From Arenimonas sp. (GTDB taxonomy: Bacteria > Pseudomonadota > Alphaproteobacteria > Rhizobiales > Rhizobiaceae), in the NCBI GenBank assembly GCA_019459145.1, contig JAIBEK010000062.1, positions 1-64,000 on the forward strand: a stretch of DNA of 64,000 nt, in the 5' to 3' direction. Position numbers and translations under genes: made by a program. Shown here piece by piece: positions 49,215 to 58,928 of this stretch. Each line of letters starts with the position of its first letter. Position 1 is the first letter of the stretch. The notes beneath the pieces were generated by a model that ran no database searches, had not been told where the DNA came from, and worked only from the letters and a program-made list of their open reading frames with translations.

Positions 49215-50248
49215 CATTGCGCTTGGCATCCACCGACGGGATCGCTGCAGGCCGCCACCGCGCGCGCGGGCTCATGGTCGTCGTCCTTGGTCTTCTTGTC
49301 GTTCTGGTCGCCATGTTCGCGCTCACCCTCACGCGCGGGCAGTCCTTCACGCCACCGGCAGACGTCATTCGCGTCCTCTTGGGGGAAGACCTGCCGGGCG
49401 TGGCCTTTGCCGTCGGCCAGCTGCGGCTGCCCCGTGCGGTCCTGTCGATCCTCGCCGGCGCAAGCTTCGGCCTGGGCGGCGTTGCCTTCCAGACCATGCT
49501 GCGCAATCCGCTGGCGAGCCCGGACATCATCGGCATCAGCTCGGGCGCCAGCACGGCTGCCGTCTTCGCCATCGTCGTGCTCTCGCTCGACGGGCCGGTC
49601 GTGTCCGTCTTTGCCGTCATTGCGGGCCTCGGCGTCGCCGTGCTGGTCTACGGACTATCGTTTCAAAACGGCGTCGCCGGAACGCGCCTCATCCTCGTCG
49701 GCATCGGCGTTTCCGCCATGCTGGAGAGCATCACCGCCTATCTCCTGTCGCGCGCACCGACCTGGACCCTGCAGGAGGCGATGCGCTGGCTGACCGGCAG
49801 CGTCAACGGAGCGCAGCTTGACCAAGCCCTGCCCCTCCTCATGGGACTGATGCTGTTCGGCGGCCTGCTGCTTTCCCGCACGCGCGACCTGGAGGCGCTG
49901 AGACTGGGGGACGACATGGCAGCGGCCCTCGGCGTTAATGTTTCCGCCACCCGCGTCCTCGTCATCGTCTCGGCGGTCGGCGTGATCTCGATCGCAACGG
50001 CGGTCGCCGGCCCGATCGCCTTTGTCGCCTTCCTGTCTGGCCCGATTGCCGCCCGCATGGTCGGCAGCGGCGGTTCGCTGCTGGTGCCCTCGGCGCTGGT
50101 CGGCGCGACGCTGGTTCTCGTCGGCGACTATTGCGGGCAGTTCCTTCTGCCGGCCCGCTATCCCGTGGGCGTGGTGACCGGGGCCCTGGGCGCGCCCTAC
50201 CTCATCTATCTCATCATTCGGGTCAACAGGACGGGAGGGTCGCCATGA
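49211..50248 (+). CDS. Iron-siderophore ABC transporter permease (FecCD family)
   Basis: GTG start; RLPRAVLSILAGASFGLGGVAFQTMLRNPLASPDIIGISSGASTAAVFAI, GPIAFVAFLSGPIAARM. Confidence 0.94.
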   Translation: MTLRLASTDGIAAGRHRARGLMVVVLGLLVVLVAMFALTLTRGQSFTPPADVIRVLLGEDLPGVAFAVGQLRLPRAVLSILAGASFGLGGVAFQTMLRNPLASPDIIGISSGASTAAVFAIVVLSLDGPVVSVFAVIAGLGVAVLVYGLSFQNGVAGTRLILVGIGVSAMLESITAYLLSRAPTWTLQEAMRWLTGSVNGAQLDQALPLLMGLMLFGGLLLSRTRDLEALRLGDDMAAALGVNVSATRVLVIVSAVGVISIATAVAGPIAFVAFLSGPIAARMVGSGGSLLVPSALVGATLVLVGDYCGQFLLPARYPVGVVTGALGAPYLIYLIIRVNRTGGSP

Positions 50249-51057
50249 CCACACACACCCTCACCGCGAGCGCGCTTTCGGCAGGCTACGGCGAAACGCT
50301 CGTTCTCGACGAACTGAGCCTTGCCGTCCCACCCGGCAAGATCACCACGATCGTCGGCGCCAATGCCTGCGGCAAGTCGACCCTGCTGCGCACCATGTCG
50401 CGACTGATCGCACCGCGCCAGGGCCACGTCCTGCTCGACGGCAAGTCGGTCCACCGGACCCCGACCCGCGAGCTGGCGCGAACGCTGGGGCTCCTGCCGC
50501 AGTCTCCCATTGCGCCCGAAGGGATCACCGTTGCCGACCTCGTCAGCCGCGGCCGCCATCCCCACCAGGGCATGTTCTCGCGCTGGACGCGCCAGGACGA
50601 CGAGGCGGTGGCGGGCGCCCTCAACGCGACCAAGACCGCCGATCTCGCGGATCGGCCGGTGGACGAGCTTTCCGGCGGTCAACGCCAAAGGGTGTGGATC
50701 GCCATGGCGCTGGCGCAGCAGACGGAAATCCTTCTGCTCGACGAACCCACCACCTTCCTCGACATCAGCCATCAGGTCGAGGTCCTCGACCTACTGACCG
50801 ACCTCAACCACACCCGCGGCACGACGATCGTCATGGTGCTGCACGACCTCAATCTCGCCGCCCGCTATGCGGATCATCTCGTGGCGATCGAAGGTGGGCG
50901 CCTGCATGTCGCCGGCCGGCCCGAAGACGTTTTGAACGAACAGACCGTCCGCGAGGTTTTCGGCCTCGAAAGCCGCATCATCACCGATCCGACCTCCGGC
51001 AGGCCGATCATGCTGCCGATAGGCCGGCACCGCATGACGAGCGATCCGCCATGTTGA
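50245..51057 (+). CDS. Iron-siderophore ABC transporter ATP-binding protein (FecE/FepC-like)
   Basis: MTTHTLTASALSAGYGETLVLDELSLAVPPGKITTIVGANACGKSTLLRTMSRL, LSGGQRQRVWIAMALAQQTEILLLDEPTTFLDISHQ. Confidence 0.94.
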   Translation: MTTHTLTASALSAGYGETLVLDELSLAVPPGKITTIVGANACGKSTLLRTMSRLIAPRQGHVLLDGKSVHRTPTRELARTLGLLPQSPIAPEGITVADLVSRGRHPHQGMFSRWTRQDDEAVAGALNATKTADLADRPVDELSGGQRQRVWIAMALAQQTEILLLDEPTTFLDISHQVEVLDLLTDLNHTRGTTIVMVLHDLNLAARYADHLVAIEGGRLHVAGRPEDVLNEQTVREVFGLESRIITDPTSGRPIMLPIGRHRMTSDPPC

Positions 51058-52187
51058 AGACCCGATCGACGACCCCGCCTCAAGCGCATTCACAAGGAGC
51101 ACCAGCCATGACTGGCACCCAGCAATTCAGGCTTTCCGGCACCGCGCTGCCGAAGGATGTCGCCGGAATGCTCGACGAGATCTGCGAGCATTTCGTCGAG
51201 CATTCCGACGTCCAGAGGAACGAGAACCATGTCCTGCTGAACAGCGAGATCGGCTCCGCCGGCATCCGCGCCGAGGGTGACAGGCTGCTGATCGAGCTTG
51301 CCTGCCCCACGGCGGAGGCGCTGCAACTGACCCGCACCATGCTGGCCGAACACCTGTTCTATTTCGCCGGGGAAGACCCGTTCGAACTGAGCTGGTCCGA
51401 GCCGCCGCCGCAGACCAGATTGGCCAATCTCCAGGAGGCGATCGTCGTCTCGGCCGAGGATGTAACCCCTCGCATGCGTCGGGTCAAAGTCGCCTGCGCC
51501 GATGTGTCCCCCTATATCGACGGTGACATCCACGTCCGTCTTCTCGTCCCGCCAAGGGGCAGGCCGCCGGTCTGGCCCGGCATTCGCGCCGACGGGCGCC
51601 TTGCCTGGCCGGAAGGACAAGACGCGCTTCTCGCCCGCGTCTACACCATCCGCGCCGTCGATGTCGAACGCCGCGAATTGTGGATCGACATTCTTCAGCA
51701 TCCGGCGCCGGGCGTGCGCACCCCCCGCGCGGATTTAGCCCGCGACGCCCTGCCCGGCGACAAGGTAGCGCTTTTGGGCCCCGGTGGCGGAGGCCATCCT
51801 CGGGCCCAGTCGATCTTCCTCGCCGGCGACGAAACGGCGCTGCCGGCGATTGCCCGCATAGCCGCCGAGGCGGAACCCGGCACGCGCCTGCGGGCGATCA
51901 TCGAGGTCGAGGACGAGGCGGAGGAGCAACCGCTTCCCACCCAGGGATCGCTCGAGGTGCGCTGGCTTCATCGCGCCCGCTATCCGGCCGGTGCGATGAC
52001 GGTGCTAGCCGACGAGGCGATGGCGGCGATCGCCTCGCTCGATGCCGAGACCTTCATCTGGGCCGCGTGTGAAAAGAAGGAATTGCGCAGCATCCGAAGC
52101 TTTCTGAAGGCCCGCCAGCCGGACCGGAAGGCAAAATACCTCGCCTGGTATTGGTGGCGTGGGCGCGACAGCGATTCCCTGAAGTGA
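51051..52187 (+). CDS. DUF2218-like domain fused to siderophore-interacting FAD-binding protein (ViuB/SIP type)
   Basis: N-terminal LNSEIGSAGIRAEGDRLLIELACPTAEALQLTRTMLAEHLFYFAGEDPFELSW; C-terminal SIP LLGPGGGGHPRAQSIFLAGDETALPAIARIAAE...WAACEKKELRSIRSFLKA. Start may be 51108. Confidence 0.87.
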   Translation: MLKTRSTTPPQAHSQGAPAMTGTQQFRLSGTALPKDVAGMLDEICEHFVEHSDVQRNENHVLLNSEIGSAGIRAEGDRLLIELACPTAEALQLTRTMLAEHLFYFAGEDPFELSWSEPPPQTRLANLQEAIVVSAEDVTPRMRRVKVACADVSPYIDGDIHVRLLVPPRGRPPVWPGIRADGRLAWPEGQDALLARVYTIRAVDVERRELWIDILQHPAPGVRTPRADLARDALPGDKVALLGPGGGGHPRAQSIFLAGDETALPAIARIAAEAEPGTRLRAIIEVEDEAEEQPLPTQGSLEVRWLHRARYPAGAMTVLADEAMAAIASLDAETFIWAACEKKELRSIRSFLKARQPDRKAKYLAWYWWRGRDSDSLK

Positions 52188-52475
52188 AAGCGAAGACGAC
52201 GCCACGCCCGTCGGCGGCCTGACCAGCACCTCAGGTGACAGGCGATCCTGGCAGACCAGAACGTCGATCATCGCTGATCGCCGCCGGGATGGCGAATCAT
52301 CCCCTTCCCAGGCCGACGGCTCTTAGGCGAACCGCCGGCTTCTTCAGGCAGCAGCGCGGTCGTGCAGGGATTTCGATGTCCTGTGAATGACCGTCATCCC
52401 CACCCGGTCGATCGACCTCCTCATGCCCCCCAAGCAGGCAAAAACTTTCTGGCCCGCGCTCCCCGCGGAAGCGCG

Positions 52476-52491
52476 TTAACGCTTTGTTAAC
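52476..52491 (+). promoter_or_regulatory. Candidate CtrA binding site upstream of minC
   Basis: TTAA-cgctttg-TTAAC, exact TTAA-N7-TTAAC, 40 bp before ATG 52531. Confidence 0.6.
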
Positions 52492-52530
52492 CATGGGGAG
52501 GCTAGCAAGGCTAACCAATCATTAACCCAG

Positions 52531-53265
52531 ATGACCAAAGTGCTAACAGACGCCCGCTCGATCCGTATCAAGGGCCGCTCCTTTATGGCGGTCGTACTCT
52601 CGCCCGATCTGCCGCTCGACGAGTGGCTGGCAAGGCTGGACGATCTCGCCGCGCGTTCGGCGGGCTTCTTCCTTGGCCGCCCCGTCGTCCTCGACGTCAC
52701 GGATCTGGCCATTGATCGTCCCCAGTTGAAGGATCTGCTGGCGGAGCTTCGCACCCGCAATGTCAGCGTCATGGGGATCGAGGGCGGACGGCCTTCGCTG
52801 ATCGAACCCGGAATGCCGCCCGCCTTGAAGGGGGGCCGCCCGGCTGCCGATTTCGAAGTGGCCACAAGCGAATCGGCTGAAGTTTCGCCGGCTACGGAGA
52901 CGAAGGCCGAGGAGCCGCCTGTCACCCGTCAGGCGCTCCAGTCGCTGATCATCCGCGAACCCGTCCGTTCGGGCCAGTCGGTCACCTTCGCCGACGGAGA
53001 CGTGACTGTGATCGGCTCGGTCGCCTCGGGCGCCGAAGTCATTGCCGGCGGTTCCATTCACATCTATGGCGCCCTGCGCGGACGCGCCATGGCTGGATCG
53101 CTCGGCAACGCATCGGCCCGTATTTTCTGCCGCAAGCTCGAAGCCGAGCTGGTGGCCATCGACGGCATCTACAAGATGGCCGAGGACATGGCGCCGGAGC
53201 TTCGCGGACAACCCGTGCAGTGGTGGCTCGACGACGAGACGCTCAAGGCAGACAAACTCAATTGA
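52531..53265 (+). CDS. minC: Septum site-determining protein MinC
   Basis: C-terminal VRSGQSVTFADGDVTVIGSVASGAEVIAGGSIHIYGALRGRAMAGSLGNASARIFCRKLEAELVAIDGIY; followed by minD/minE. Confidence 0.95.
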   Translation: MTKVLTDARSIRIKGRSFMAVVLSPDLPLDEWLARLDDLAARSAGFFLGRPVVLDVTDLAIDRPQLKDLLAELRTRNVSVMGIEGGRPSLIEPGMPPALKGGRPAADFEVATSESAEVSPATETKAEEPPVTRQALQSLIIREPVRSGQSVTFADGDVTVIGSVASGAEVIAGGSIHIYGALRGRAMAGSLGNASARIFCRKLEAELVAIDGIYKMAEDMAPELRGQPVQWWLDDETLKADKLN

Positions 53266-53288
53266 GCCGGAAAGGCCAAGAACAGGAG

Positions 53289-54110
53289 ATGAAGATGGGG
53301 AAGGTAGTCGTCGTCACGTCCGGCAAGGGCGGGGTTGGCAAGACAACCTCGAGCGCCGCACTGGGTGCCGCGCTCGCGCAGCGTGGCGAGAAGGTCGTAG
53401 TGGTCGACTTCGACGTCGGCCTGCGCAATCTCGATCTGGTCATGGGTGCGGAACGCCGGGTCGTCTATGATCTGGTCAATGTCATCCAGGGCGACGCCAA
53501 GCTTCAGCAGGCGCTGATCCGCGACAAGCGCGTGGACACGCTCTTCCTGCTGCCCGCCTCCCAGACCCGGGACAAGGACAACCTGACGCCCGAGGGCGTG
53601 GAACAGGTCATCAACGATCTGCGTCGCTATTTCGACTGGGTCATCTGCGACAGCCCCGCCGGCATCGAGCGCGGCGCGACGCTGGCCATGCGCCATGCCG
53701 ACGTGGCCGTCGTGGTTACCAATCCGGAGGTTTCCTCGGTCCGAGACTCCGACCGCATCATCGGCCTGCTCGACGCCAAGACCGTCAAGGCCGAACAGGG
53801 CGAGCGCATGGAAAAGCACCTGCTGTTGACCCGCTACGACGCCAACAGGGCCCAGCGCGGCGACATGCTCAAGGTCGAGGATGTCCTGGAGATCCTGTCG
53901 ATTCCGCTTCTGGGCATCATTCCGGAAAGCATGGATGTTCTGCGTGCCTCCAACATCGGCGCACCGGTCACCCTTGCCGATGCCCGTAGCGCACCGGCGC
54001 TCGCCTATTTCGACGCGGCGCGCAGGCTTTGCGGCGAGGAAGTGCCGATCGAGATCCCCGGCGAGAAGCGGGGGCTCTTCGGCAAGTTTTTCGCACGGAG
54101 GGCAGCATGA
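53289..54110 (+). CDS. minD: Septum site-determining protein MinD
   Basis: [67 protein letters not shown]. Confidence 0.97.
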   Translation: MKMGKVVVVTSGKGGVGKTTSSAALGAALAQRGEKVVVVDFDVGLRNLDLVMGAERRVVYDLVNVIQGDAKLQQALIRDKRVDTLFLLPASQTRDKDNLTPEGVEQVINDLRRYFDWVICDSPAGIERGATLAMRHADVAVVVTNPEVSSVRDSDRIIGLLDAKTVKAEQGERMEKHLLLTRYDANRAQRGDMLKVEDVLEILSIPLLGIIPESMDVLRASNIGAPVTLADARSAPALAYFDAARRLCGEEVPIEIPGEKRGLFGKFFARRAA

Positions 54111-54367
54111 GCATTTTCAGCCTGTTCCGCAAACAGAAGTCGGCACCGACCGCGCGTGAGCGCCTGCAGGTCCTTCTCGCCCATGAGCGCGCCTCGGCTG
54201 GTTCCGATCTCGTCGCCGTGCTTCGCGAGGAGATCCTCGCGGTAATCGCTCGGCACGTGCAGGTCGATAGCGACAAGGTTCACATCACCATGGAGCGCGA
54301 CCAGCACGTTTCGATCCTGGAGATCGAAGTCGAGATCCCGCTGGACGGCGCCAGACTGGCAGCCTGA
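54107..54367 (+). CDS. minE: Cell division topological specificity factor MinE
   Basis: [78 protein letters not shown]. Confidence 0.96.
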   Translation: MSIFSLFRKQKSAPTARERLQVLLAHERASAGSDLVAVLREEILAVIARHVQVDSDKVHITMERDQHVSILEIEVEIPLDGARLAA

Positions 54368-54476
54368 GACGCGACTTTTGGACGGGCCGATCGACGATTG
54401 GCCCGTCTTACGCTCTAACCTCCAAGGTCGCCGCCAACCTTCAATCCGGCAACAGCGACGCCGGCGGTGAGCCCTC

Positions 54477-56006
54477 TCAGGTGACCGCCCCGACCTGCCA
54501 CGGCACGAACTCGTTGTCGCCGTATTCGAATTCCTCGCTGCGGGTCTTCTTGCCCGAGGCAACGGCAATCACCGCCTCGAAGATCCGCCGGCCCGCCGCC
54601 TCGATGGTATCATCGCCGGTGACGATGTCGCCGCAGTTGAGGTCCATGTCCTCCTGCATGTGGCGGTACATTTCGGAATTGGTGGCGATCTTGATGCAGG
54701 GTGCCGGCTTGAACCCGGAGACCGAGCCGCGGCCGGTGGTGAAACAGATGACATTGCAGCCACCCGCCACCTGGCCCGTCACCGCGACCGGGTCATAGCC
54801 GGGCGTATCCATGAAGACGAAGCCGGGTTCGGTGATCATCTCGGCATATTCGTAGACCGCCGACAGCGGCATGGAGCCGCCCTTGGCGACCGCCCCCAGC
54901 GATTTCTCGAGGATGGTGGTGAGCCCGCCGAGCTTGTTGCCGAAGGAGGGATTGTTGTTGAGTTCGTCACCGTTTCGCGCCGTGTAGTTGCGCCACCATT
55001 CGATCCGATCGAGAAGCTTCTGGGCAACCGCCGGACTGACCGCGCGACGCGTCAGCAAATGCTCGGCGCCGTAGATTTCCGGCGTCTCGGCCAACACCGA
55101 CGTACCTCCGTTCCGGACCAGCAGATCGGAAGCAAAACCGAGTGCCGGATTGGCTGAAATGCCTGAATAGCCATCCGATCCGCCACATTCGAGCGCAAGC
55201 TTGATGCCGGAGAGCGGCTGCGGCGTGCGGCCGACTGCGTTGACGAGGGGCAGCATTTCCTCGATCGCCTCGCAGGCCGCCTCGATGGTCTTGCGCGTGC
55301 CACCCGTATGCTGGATCGTCATCGTCCTCAGCAACGCGCCTTCGGCCAGCTTGTAATGCTCCAGGATGGGGGCGATCTGGTTGGTCTCGCAGCCGAGGCC
55401 GATCATCAGAATGCCGCCGAAATTGGGATGGCGGGCATAGCCCTGGATGGTCCGCGTCAGGATTTCGTAACCCTCGGACTTGGTGTTGATGGCGCAGCCG
55501 CTGCCATGGGTCAGCGCCACCACGCCATCGACATTGGCAAAACCCTCGAGTCCGTGATGCCGATTGAAATGCTCCGCCACGTAGCGCGAGACGGTCGCCG
55601 AACAGTTCACCGATGAAATGATACCGATGTAGTTGCGGGTGCCGACGCCACCCGCCCCCCGGTCGAAGCCCATGAAGGTGCGCCGCTCAGCCAGTGGCAA
55701 GAGATCCGGGCCGGGGACACCGCCGAACTCGTAGGCGTGGTGCGATTCGATCATCGCCAGATTGTGTAGGTGCACATGTGCGCCCGCCTCGATCGGCTCG
55801 GACGCAACCCCGATGACCTGGCCGAACTTCAGCACCTCCTGACCCTTGGCAATGGCGTGAAGGGCGATCTTGTGGCCGCGTCCGATTTGGACCTTGGCCA
55901 CCAGTCCCTCCGGCCCGGCCGGCGCGCCGGCGGCAATCGCCTTGCGGGCGACGCCGACGTCATCGGCGGGGTTGAGGATGATGATCGGCGAAATGGCGGC
56001 ATTCAT
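54477..56006 (-). CDS. UxaA-family altronate/galactarate-type dehydratase (SAF + catalytic domains)
   Basis: KIALHAIAKGQEVLKFGQVIGVASEPIEAGAHVHLHNLAM (SAF), TRNYIGIISSVNCSATVSRYVAEHF, VDGVVALTHGSGCAI, ALECGGSDGYSGISANPALGFASDLLVRNGGTSVLAETPEIYGAEHLL. Confidence 0.92.
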   Translation of the reverse strand: MNAAISPIIILNPADDVGVARKAIAAGAPAGPEGLVAKVQIGRGHKIALHAIAKGQEVLKFGQVIGVASEPIEAGAHVHLHNLAMIESHHAYEFGGVPGPDLLPLAERRTFMGFDRGAGGVGTRNYIGIISSVNCSATVSRYVAEHFNRHHGLEGFANVDGVVALTHGSGCAINTKSEGYEILTRTIQGYARHPNFGGILMIGLGCETNQIAPILEHYKLAEGALLRTMTIQHTGGTRKTIEAACEAIEEMLPLVNAVGRTPQPLSGIKLALECGGSDGYSGISANPALGFASDLLVRNGGTSVLAETPEIYGAEHLLTRRAVSPAVAQKLLDRIEWWRNYTARNGDELNNNPSFGNKLGGLTTILEKSLGAVAKGGSMPLSAVYEYAEMITEPGFVFMDTPGYDPVAVTGQVAGGCNVICFTTGRGSVSGFKPAPCIKIATNSEMYRHMQEDMDLNCGDIVTGDDTIEAAGRRIFEAVIAVASGKKTRSEEFEYGDNEFVPWQVGAVT

Positions 56007-56072
56007 GGCCGGGGCTCCCTTCCAGAAACGATGCGAAGACGTGAAGTCCGGTGCGCGCTTGGGCGCCCTTGC

Positions 56073-56993
56073 TCATGGATACTGGGCGCCGGTGGCCGTG
56101 GTGTAGACCGCATAGAGCGAGCGCGTCGCGGTGATGTAGAGCCGGTTGCGACGCGGCCCACCGAAGGTCAGGTTGGCGACCGTCTGCGGCACCAGGATCT
56201 TGCCCAGCAGCGCGCCGTCTGGCGCGAAGCAATGCACGCCGTCGCCGGCGCTGGTCCAGACATTGCCGGCCGCATCGGTGCGCAATCCGTCGGGAATGCC
56301 GTTGTCGAGGTCGCAGAACACCCGACCGTTCACCAGGCGGGTGCCGTCCTCGACGTCGAAGACACGGATATGGCTCGGCGCCGACTCGTCGTGGCTTCTG
56401 GCGCTATCCGCCACATAGAGCATCGTCTCGTCGGGCGAAAAGGCCAGACCGTTCGGTTGGCGGAAATCGTCGACGACGGACGAAAGCACGCCGCTTGCCG
56501 GATCGAGGCGATAGACATTGCGCGTCGGCTGCTCGGGCTCGGCGCGATAGCCCTCATAGTCGGACAGGATGCCGTAGGTCGGATCGGTGAACCAGATGCT
56601 GCCGTCCGATCGTACCACCACGTCGTTCGGCGAGTTGAGCCGTCTGCCCCGATAGCTTTCGGCAAGCACCGTCACGCTTCCGTCGACTTCGGTGCGCGTC
56701 ACGCGGCGCGCGCCATGCTCGCAGGAGATCAGCCGGCCCTGGCGGTCGCGGGTGTTGCCATTGGTGAAATTGGACGGCTCGCGGAACACCGAAACCTCCC
56801 CGCCGGGCGAACAGCGAAGCATGCGCTGGTTGGGGATGTCGCTGAACAACAGGCAGTTGAGATCGGCGAACCACACAGGACCCTCCGCCCAGCGGCAATC
56901 CGAATAGAGTTCATCGAGCCCGGCGCTCGGCACGATCAACTGCCGGAACCGCGGATCTCTGATCTCGTAGATCGATGAAGGGACAGTCACCAT
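56073..56993 (-). CDS. SMP-30/gluconolactonase/LRE-family protein
   Basis: CRWAEGPVWFADLNCLLFSDIPNQRMLRCSPGGEVSVFREPSNFTNGNTRDRQGRLISCEHGARRVTR...LNSPNDVVVRSDGSIWFTDPTYG. Confidence 0.93.
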   Translation of the reverse strand: MVTVPSSIYEIRDPRFRQLIVPSAGLDELYSDCRWAEGPVWFADLNCLLFSDIPNQRMLRCSPGGEVSVFREPSNFTNGNTRDRQGRLISCEHGARRVTRTEVDGSVTVLAESYRGRRLNSPNDVVVRSDGSIWFTDPTYGILSDYEGYRAEPEQPTRNVYRLDPASGVLSSVVDDFRQPNGLAFSPDETMLYVADSARSHDESAPSHIRVFDVEDGTRLVNGRVFCDLDNGIPDGLRTDAAGNVWTSAGDGVHCFAPDGALLGKILVPQTVANLTFGGPRRNRLYITATRSLYAVYTTATGAQYP

Positions 56994-57036
56994 GGCCGTA
57001 TTCCCGAAAGACTGAAAAATGGAATGAAACGATGCG

Positions 57037-57987
57037 TCATCGCGCGCCCCGTTGGGGACGGCTAGCGAGCAGGATGACGGTGAAGATGATCAGGCCGGTG
57101 AGGATCAGGCGCACGCCTGCGCCGAAGCCATAGGTATTGAGCATCGAGACGACCAGGAACATGAAGAGCGAGGCACCCCAGATGCCCGGCACGTTGGAAT
57201 TGCCGCCGGCGACCGCCGAGCCGCCGATCACCACCACGGCGATCGACATCAGCAAATATTCCGATCCCATGTTGAGCGCGGCGCCGCCGGAAAAGCTGGC
57301 CAGCAGATAACCGCAGGTGGCCGCGAGCACAGCGCACAGCACGTAGGTGAGGAGGCGCGAGCCGTCGACCGGGATACCGGCCATGCGCGCGGCGAAACGG
57401 CTCTGGCCGATCGCCGATATCCAGCGACCGAAGATCGCCCGATCCAGCAGCCACCACACCGCGACGGACAGCACAAGCGCCACGAGCGCGATATTGGGAA
57501 TGCCGAGCGTGGTCGAGGTGGTGAACTGAGCCAGCATTTCCGGCGGCTTGATCCTGAGGCCGCGATTGTACCAGATCGCCGAGGACTGGACGATGAAGCT
57601 CATCGACAGCGTGGCGATGATCGGCGGAATGCGCAGCAGCTTGATCAGCGCGTAATTGAGTATGCCGACCACGACGCCGGTCAGCAAGGAAACCAGCAGG
57701 CCGAGAAGGATCAGCGAGTCCTGTCCGTCCATCAGCTTCAGTGCAATGGTCCCCGAAAGCGTCATCGTCGCCGGCACCGAGAGATCGACATTGCCCGGCC
57801 CAAGGGTGATCACCAGCATCTGGCCGAGACCGACGATGATGGAAAAGGCGCCGAAGGTAAGGGCGGCCTGGGATAGGCCGGCCGAACTGGCGCCGCCGGT
57901 AAACAGCACCGTGACGATCCACGTCGCAATGGCAGCGACGAACGACCAGATCCAGGGCTTGCGCGTAAGAGCGGTCAGGCGGTTCAT
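57037..57987 (-). CDS. Sugar ABC transporter permease (RbsC-like)
   Basis: GPGNVDLSVPATMTLSGTIALKLMDG..., GGAALNMGSEYLLMSIAVVVIGGSAVAGGNSNVPGIWGASLFMFL. Confidence 0.92.
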   Translation of the reverse strand: MNRLTALTRKPWIWSFVAAIATWIVTVLFTGGASSAGLSQAALTFGAFSIIVGLGQMLVITLGPGNVDLSVPATMTLSGTIALKLMDGQDSLILLGLLVSLLTGVVVGILNYALIKLLRIPPIIATLSMSFIVQSSAIWYNRGLRIKPPEMLAQFTTSTTLGIPNIALVALVLSVAVWWLLDRAIFGRWISAIGQSRFAARMAGIPVDGSRLLTYVLCAVLAATCGYLLASFSGGAALNMGSEYLLMSIAVVVIGGSAVAGGNSNVPGIWGASLFMFLVVSMLNTYGFGAGVRLILTGLIIFTVILLASRPQRGAR

Positions 57988-58928
57988 GGCTGCTTCTCCT
58001 CCTGCCCGCGACGGTTGAGCGCCAGCCGAAGGCCGAGCACGATGATCAGGATGGCCCCCTGCGCGCCGATCTGCCAGTCCGGCGAGATGCGCAGGAAGGA
58101 CAGGAAGGAACCGGCCAGCGTCAGCGTCAGCGCACCGATGACGGCACCAACCGGAGAGACGCGTCCACCGACGAACTCACCGCCGCCGAGAATGACGCCG
58201 GCGATCGACAGCAGCGTGTAGCGAAGCGCGATATTGGCATCCGCCGAGGTGGCGAGGCCGACGAGTGCGATGCCCGACAGGATGGCGAAGAAACCGGCCG
58301 CCGCGTAGGTCGCACCTTTGATCCACAGCACCGACCAGCCGGCGCGCCCGACCGACCGGGCATTGCCGCCGACACCGCGCATCAGCACGCCGAAGGTGGT
58401 ACGCATCACCAGCAGGTGGGCAACCAGCGCGATCAACAGGCTGGCGATGATCGCCATCGGCACGAGCGGCGGCTTTGAGATCATGATCGCGCGCAACCAG
58501 GCCGGCGCTTCGCCGCCCGGGGCCGGTAGGATGATCACCGCCAGCCCGCCCCAGACGAAGCTCATGCCGAGCGTGACGACGATCGACGGCAGGTCGCGCA
58601 GGTGGATGATCATGCCGAGCGCGGCATAGACGGCGATGGCGGCAGCCAGGATGGCAATCGCCGTCAACGGGGCGGTCGGCATGTAGACGGCCGTCACGCA
58701 GGCGGCGAAGCTGACGAAGGTGCCGATCGACAGGTCCAGATCGTTGACGGCAATGATCAGCATCTGAGCGATCGTCGCAAGCGCGATCGGCACGGCTAGA
58801 TTGAAGAGCAGGTTGAGCCCGGTATAGCTCATCGCCCGGGGCTGCATGTAGAAGATCGCGGCCAGCAGGATCGCCAGCGACACCGCCGGAAGCAGGAGGC
58901 GCAGGGTGGGTGCAGAAGGCGCCTTCAT
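57984..58928 (-). CDS. Sugar ABC transporter permease (RbsC-like)
   Basis: NDLDLSIGTFVSFAACVTAVY..., RYTLLSIAGVILGGGEFVGGRVSPVGAVIGALTL. Confidence 0.92.
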   Translation of the reverse strand: MKAPSAPTLRLLLPAVSLAILLAAIFYMQPRAMSYTGLNLLFNLAVPIALATIAQMLIIAVNDLDLSIGTFVSFAACVTAVYMPTAPLTAIAILAAAIAVYAALGMIIHLRDLPSIVVTLGMSFVWGGLAVIILPAPGGEAPAWLRAIMISKPPLVPMAIIASLLIALVAHLLVMRTTFGVLMRGVGGNARSVGRAGWSVLWIKGATYAAAGFFAILSGIALVGLATSADANIALRYTLLSIAGVILGGGEFVGGRVSPVGAVIGALTLTLAGSFLSFLRISPDWQIGAQGAILIIVLGLRLALNRRGQEEKQP

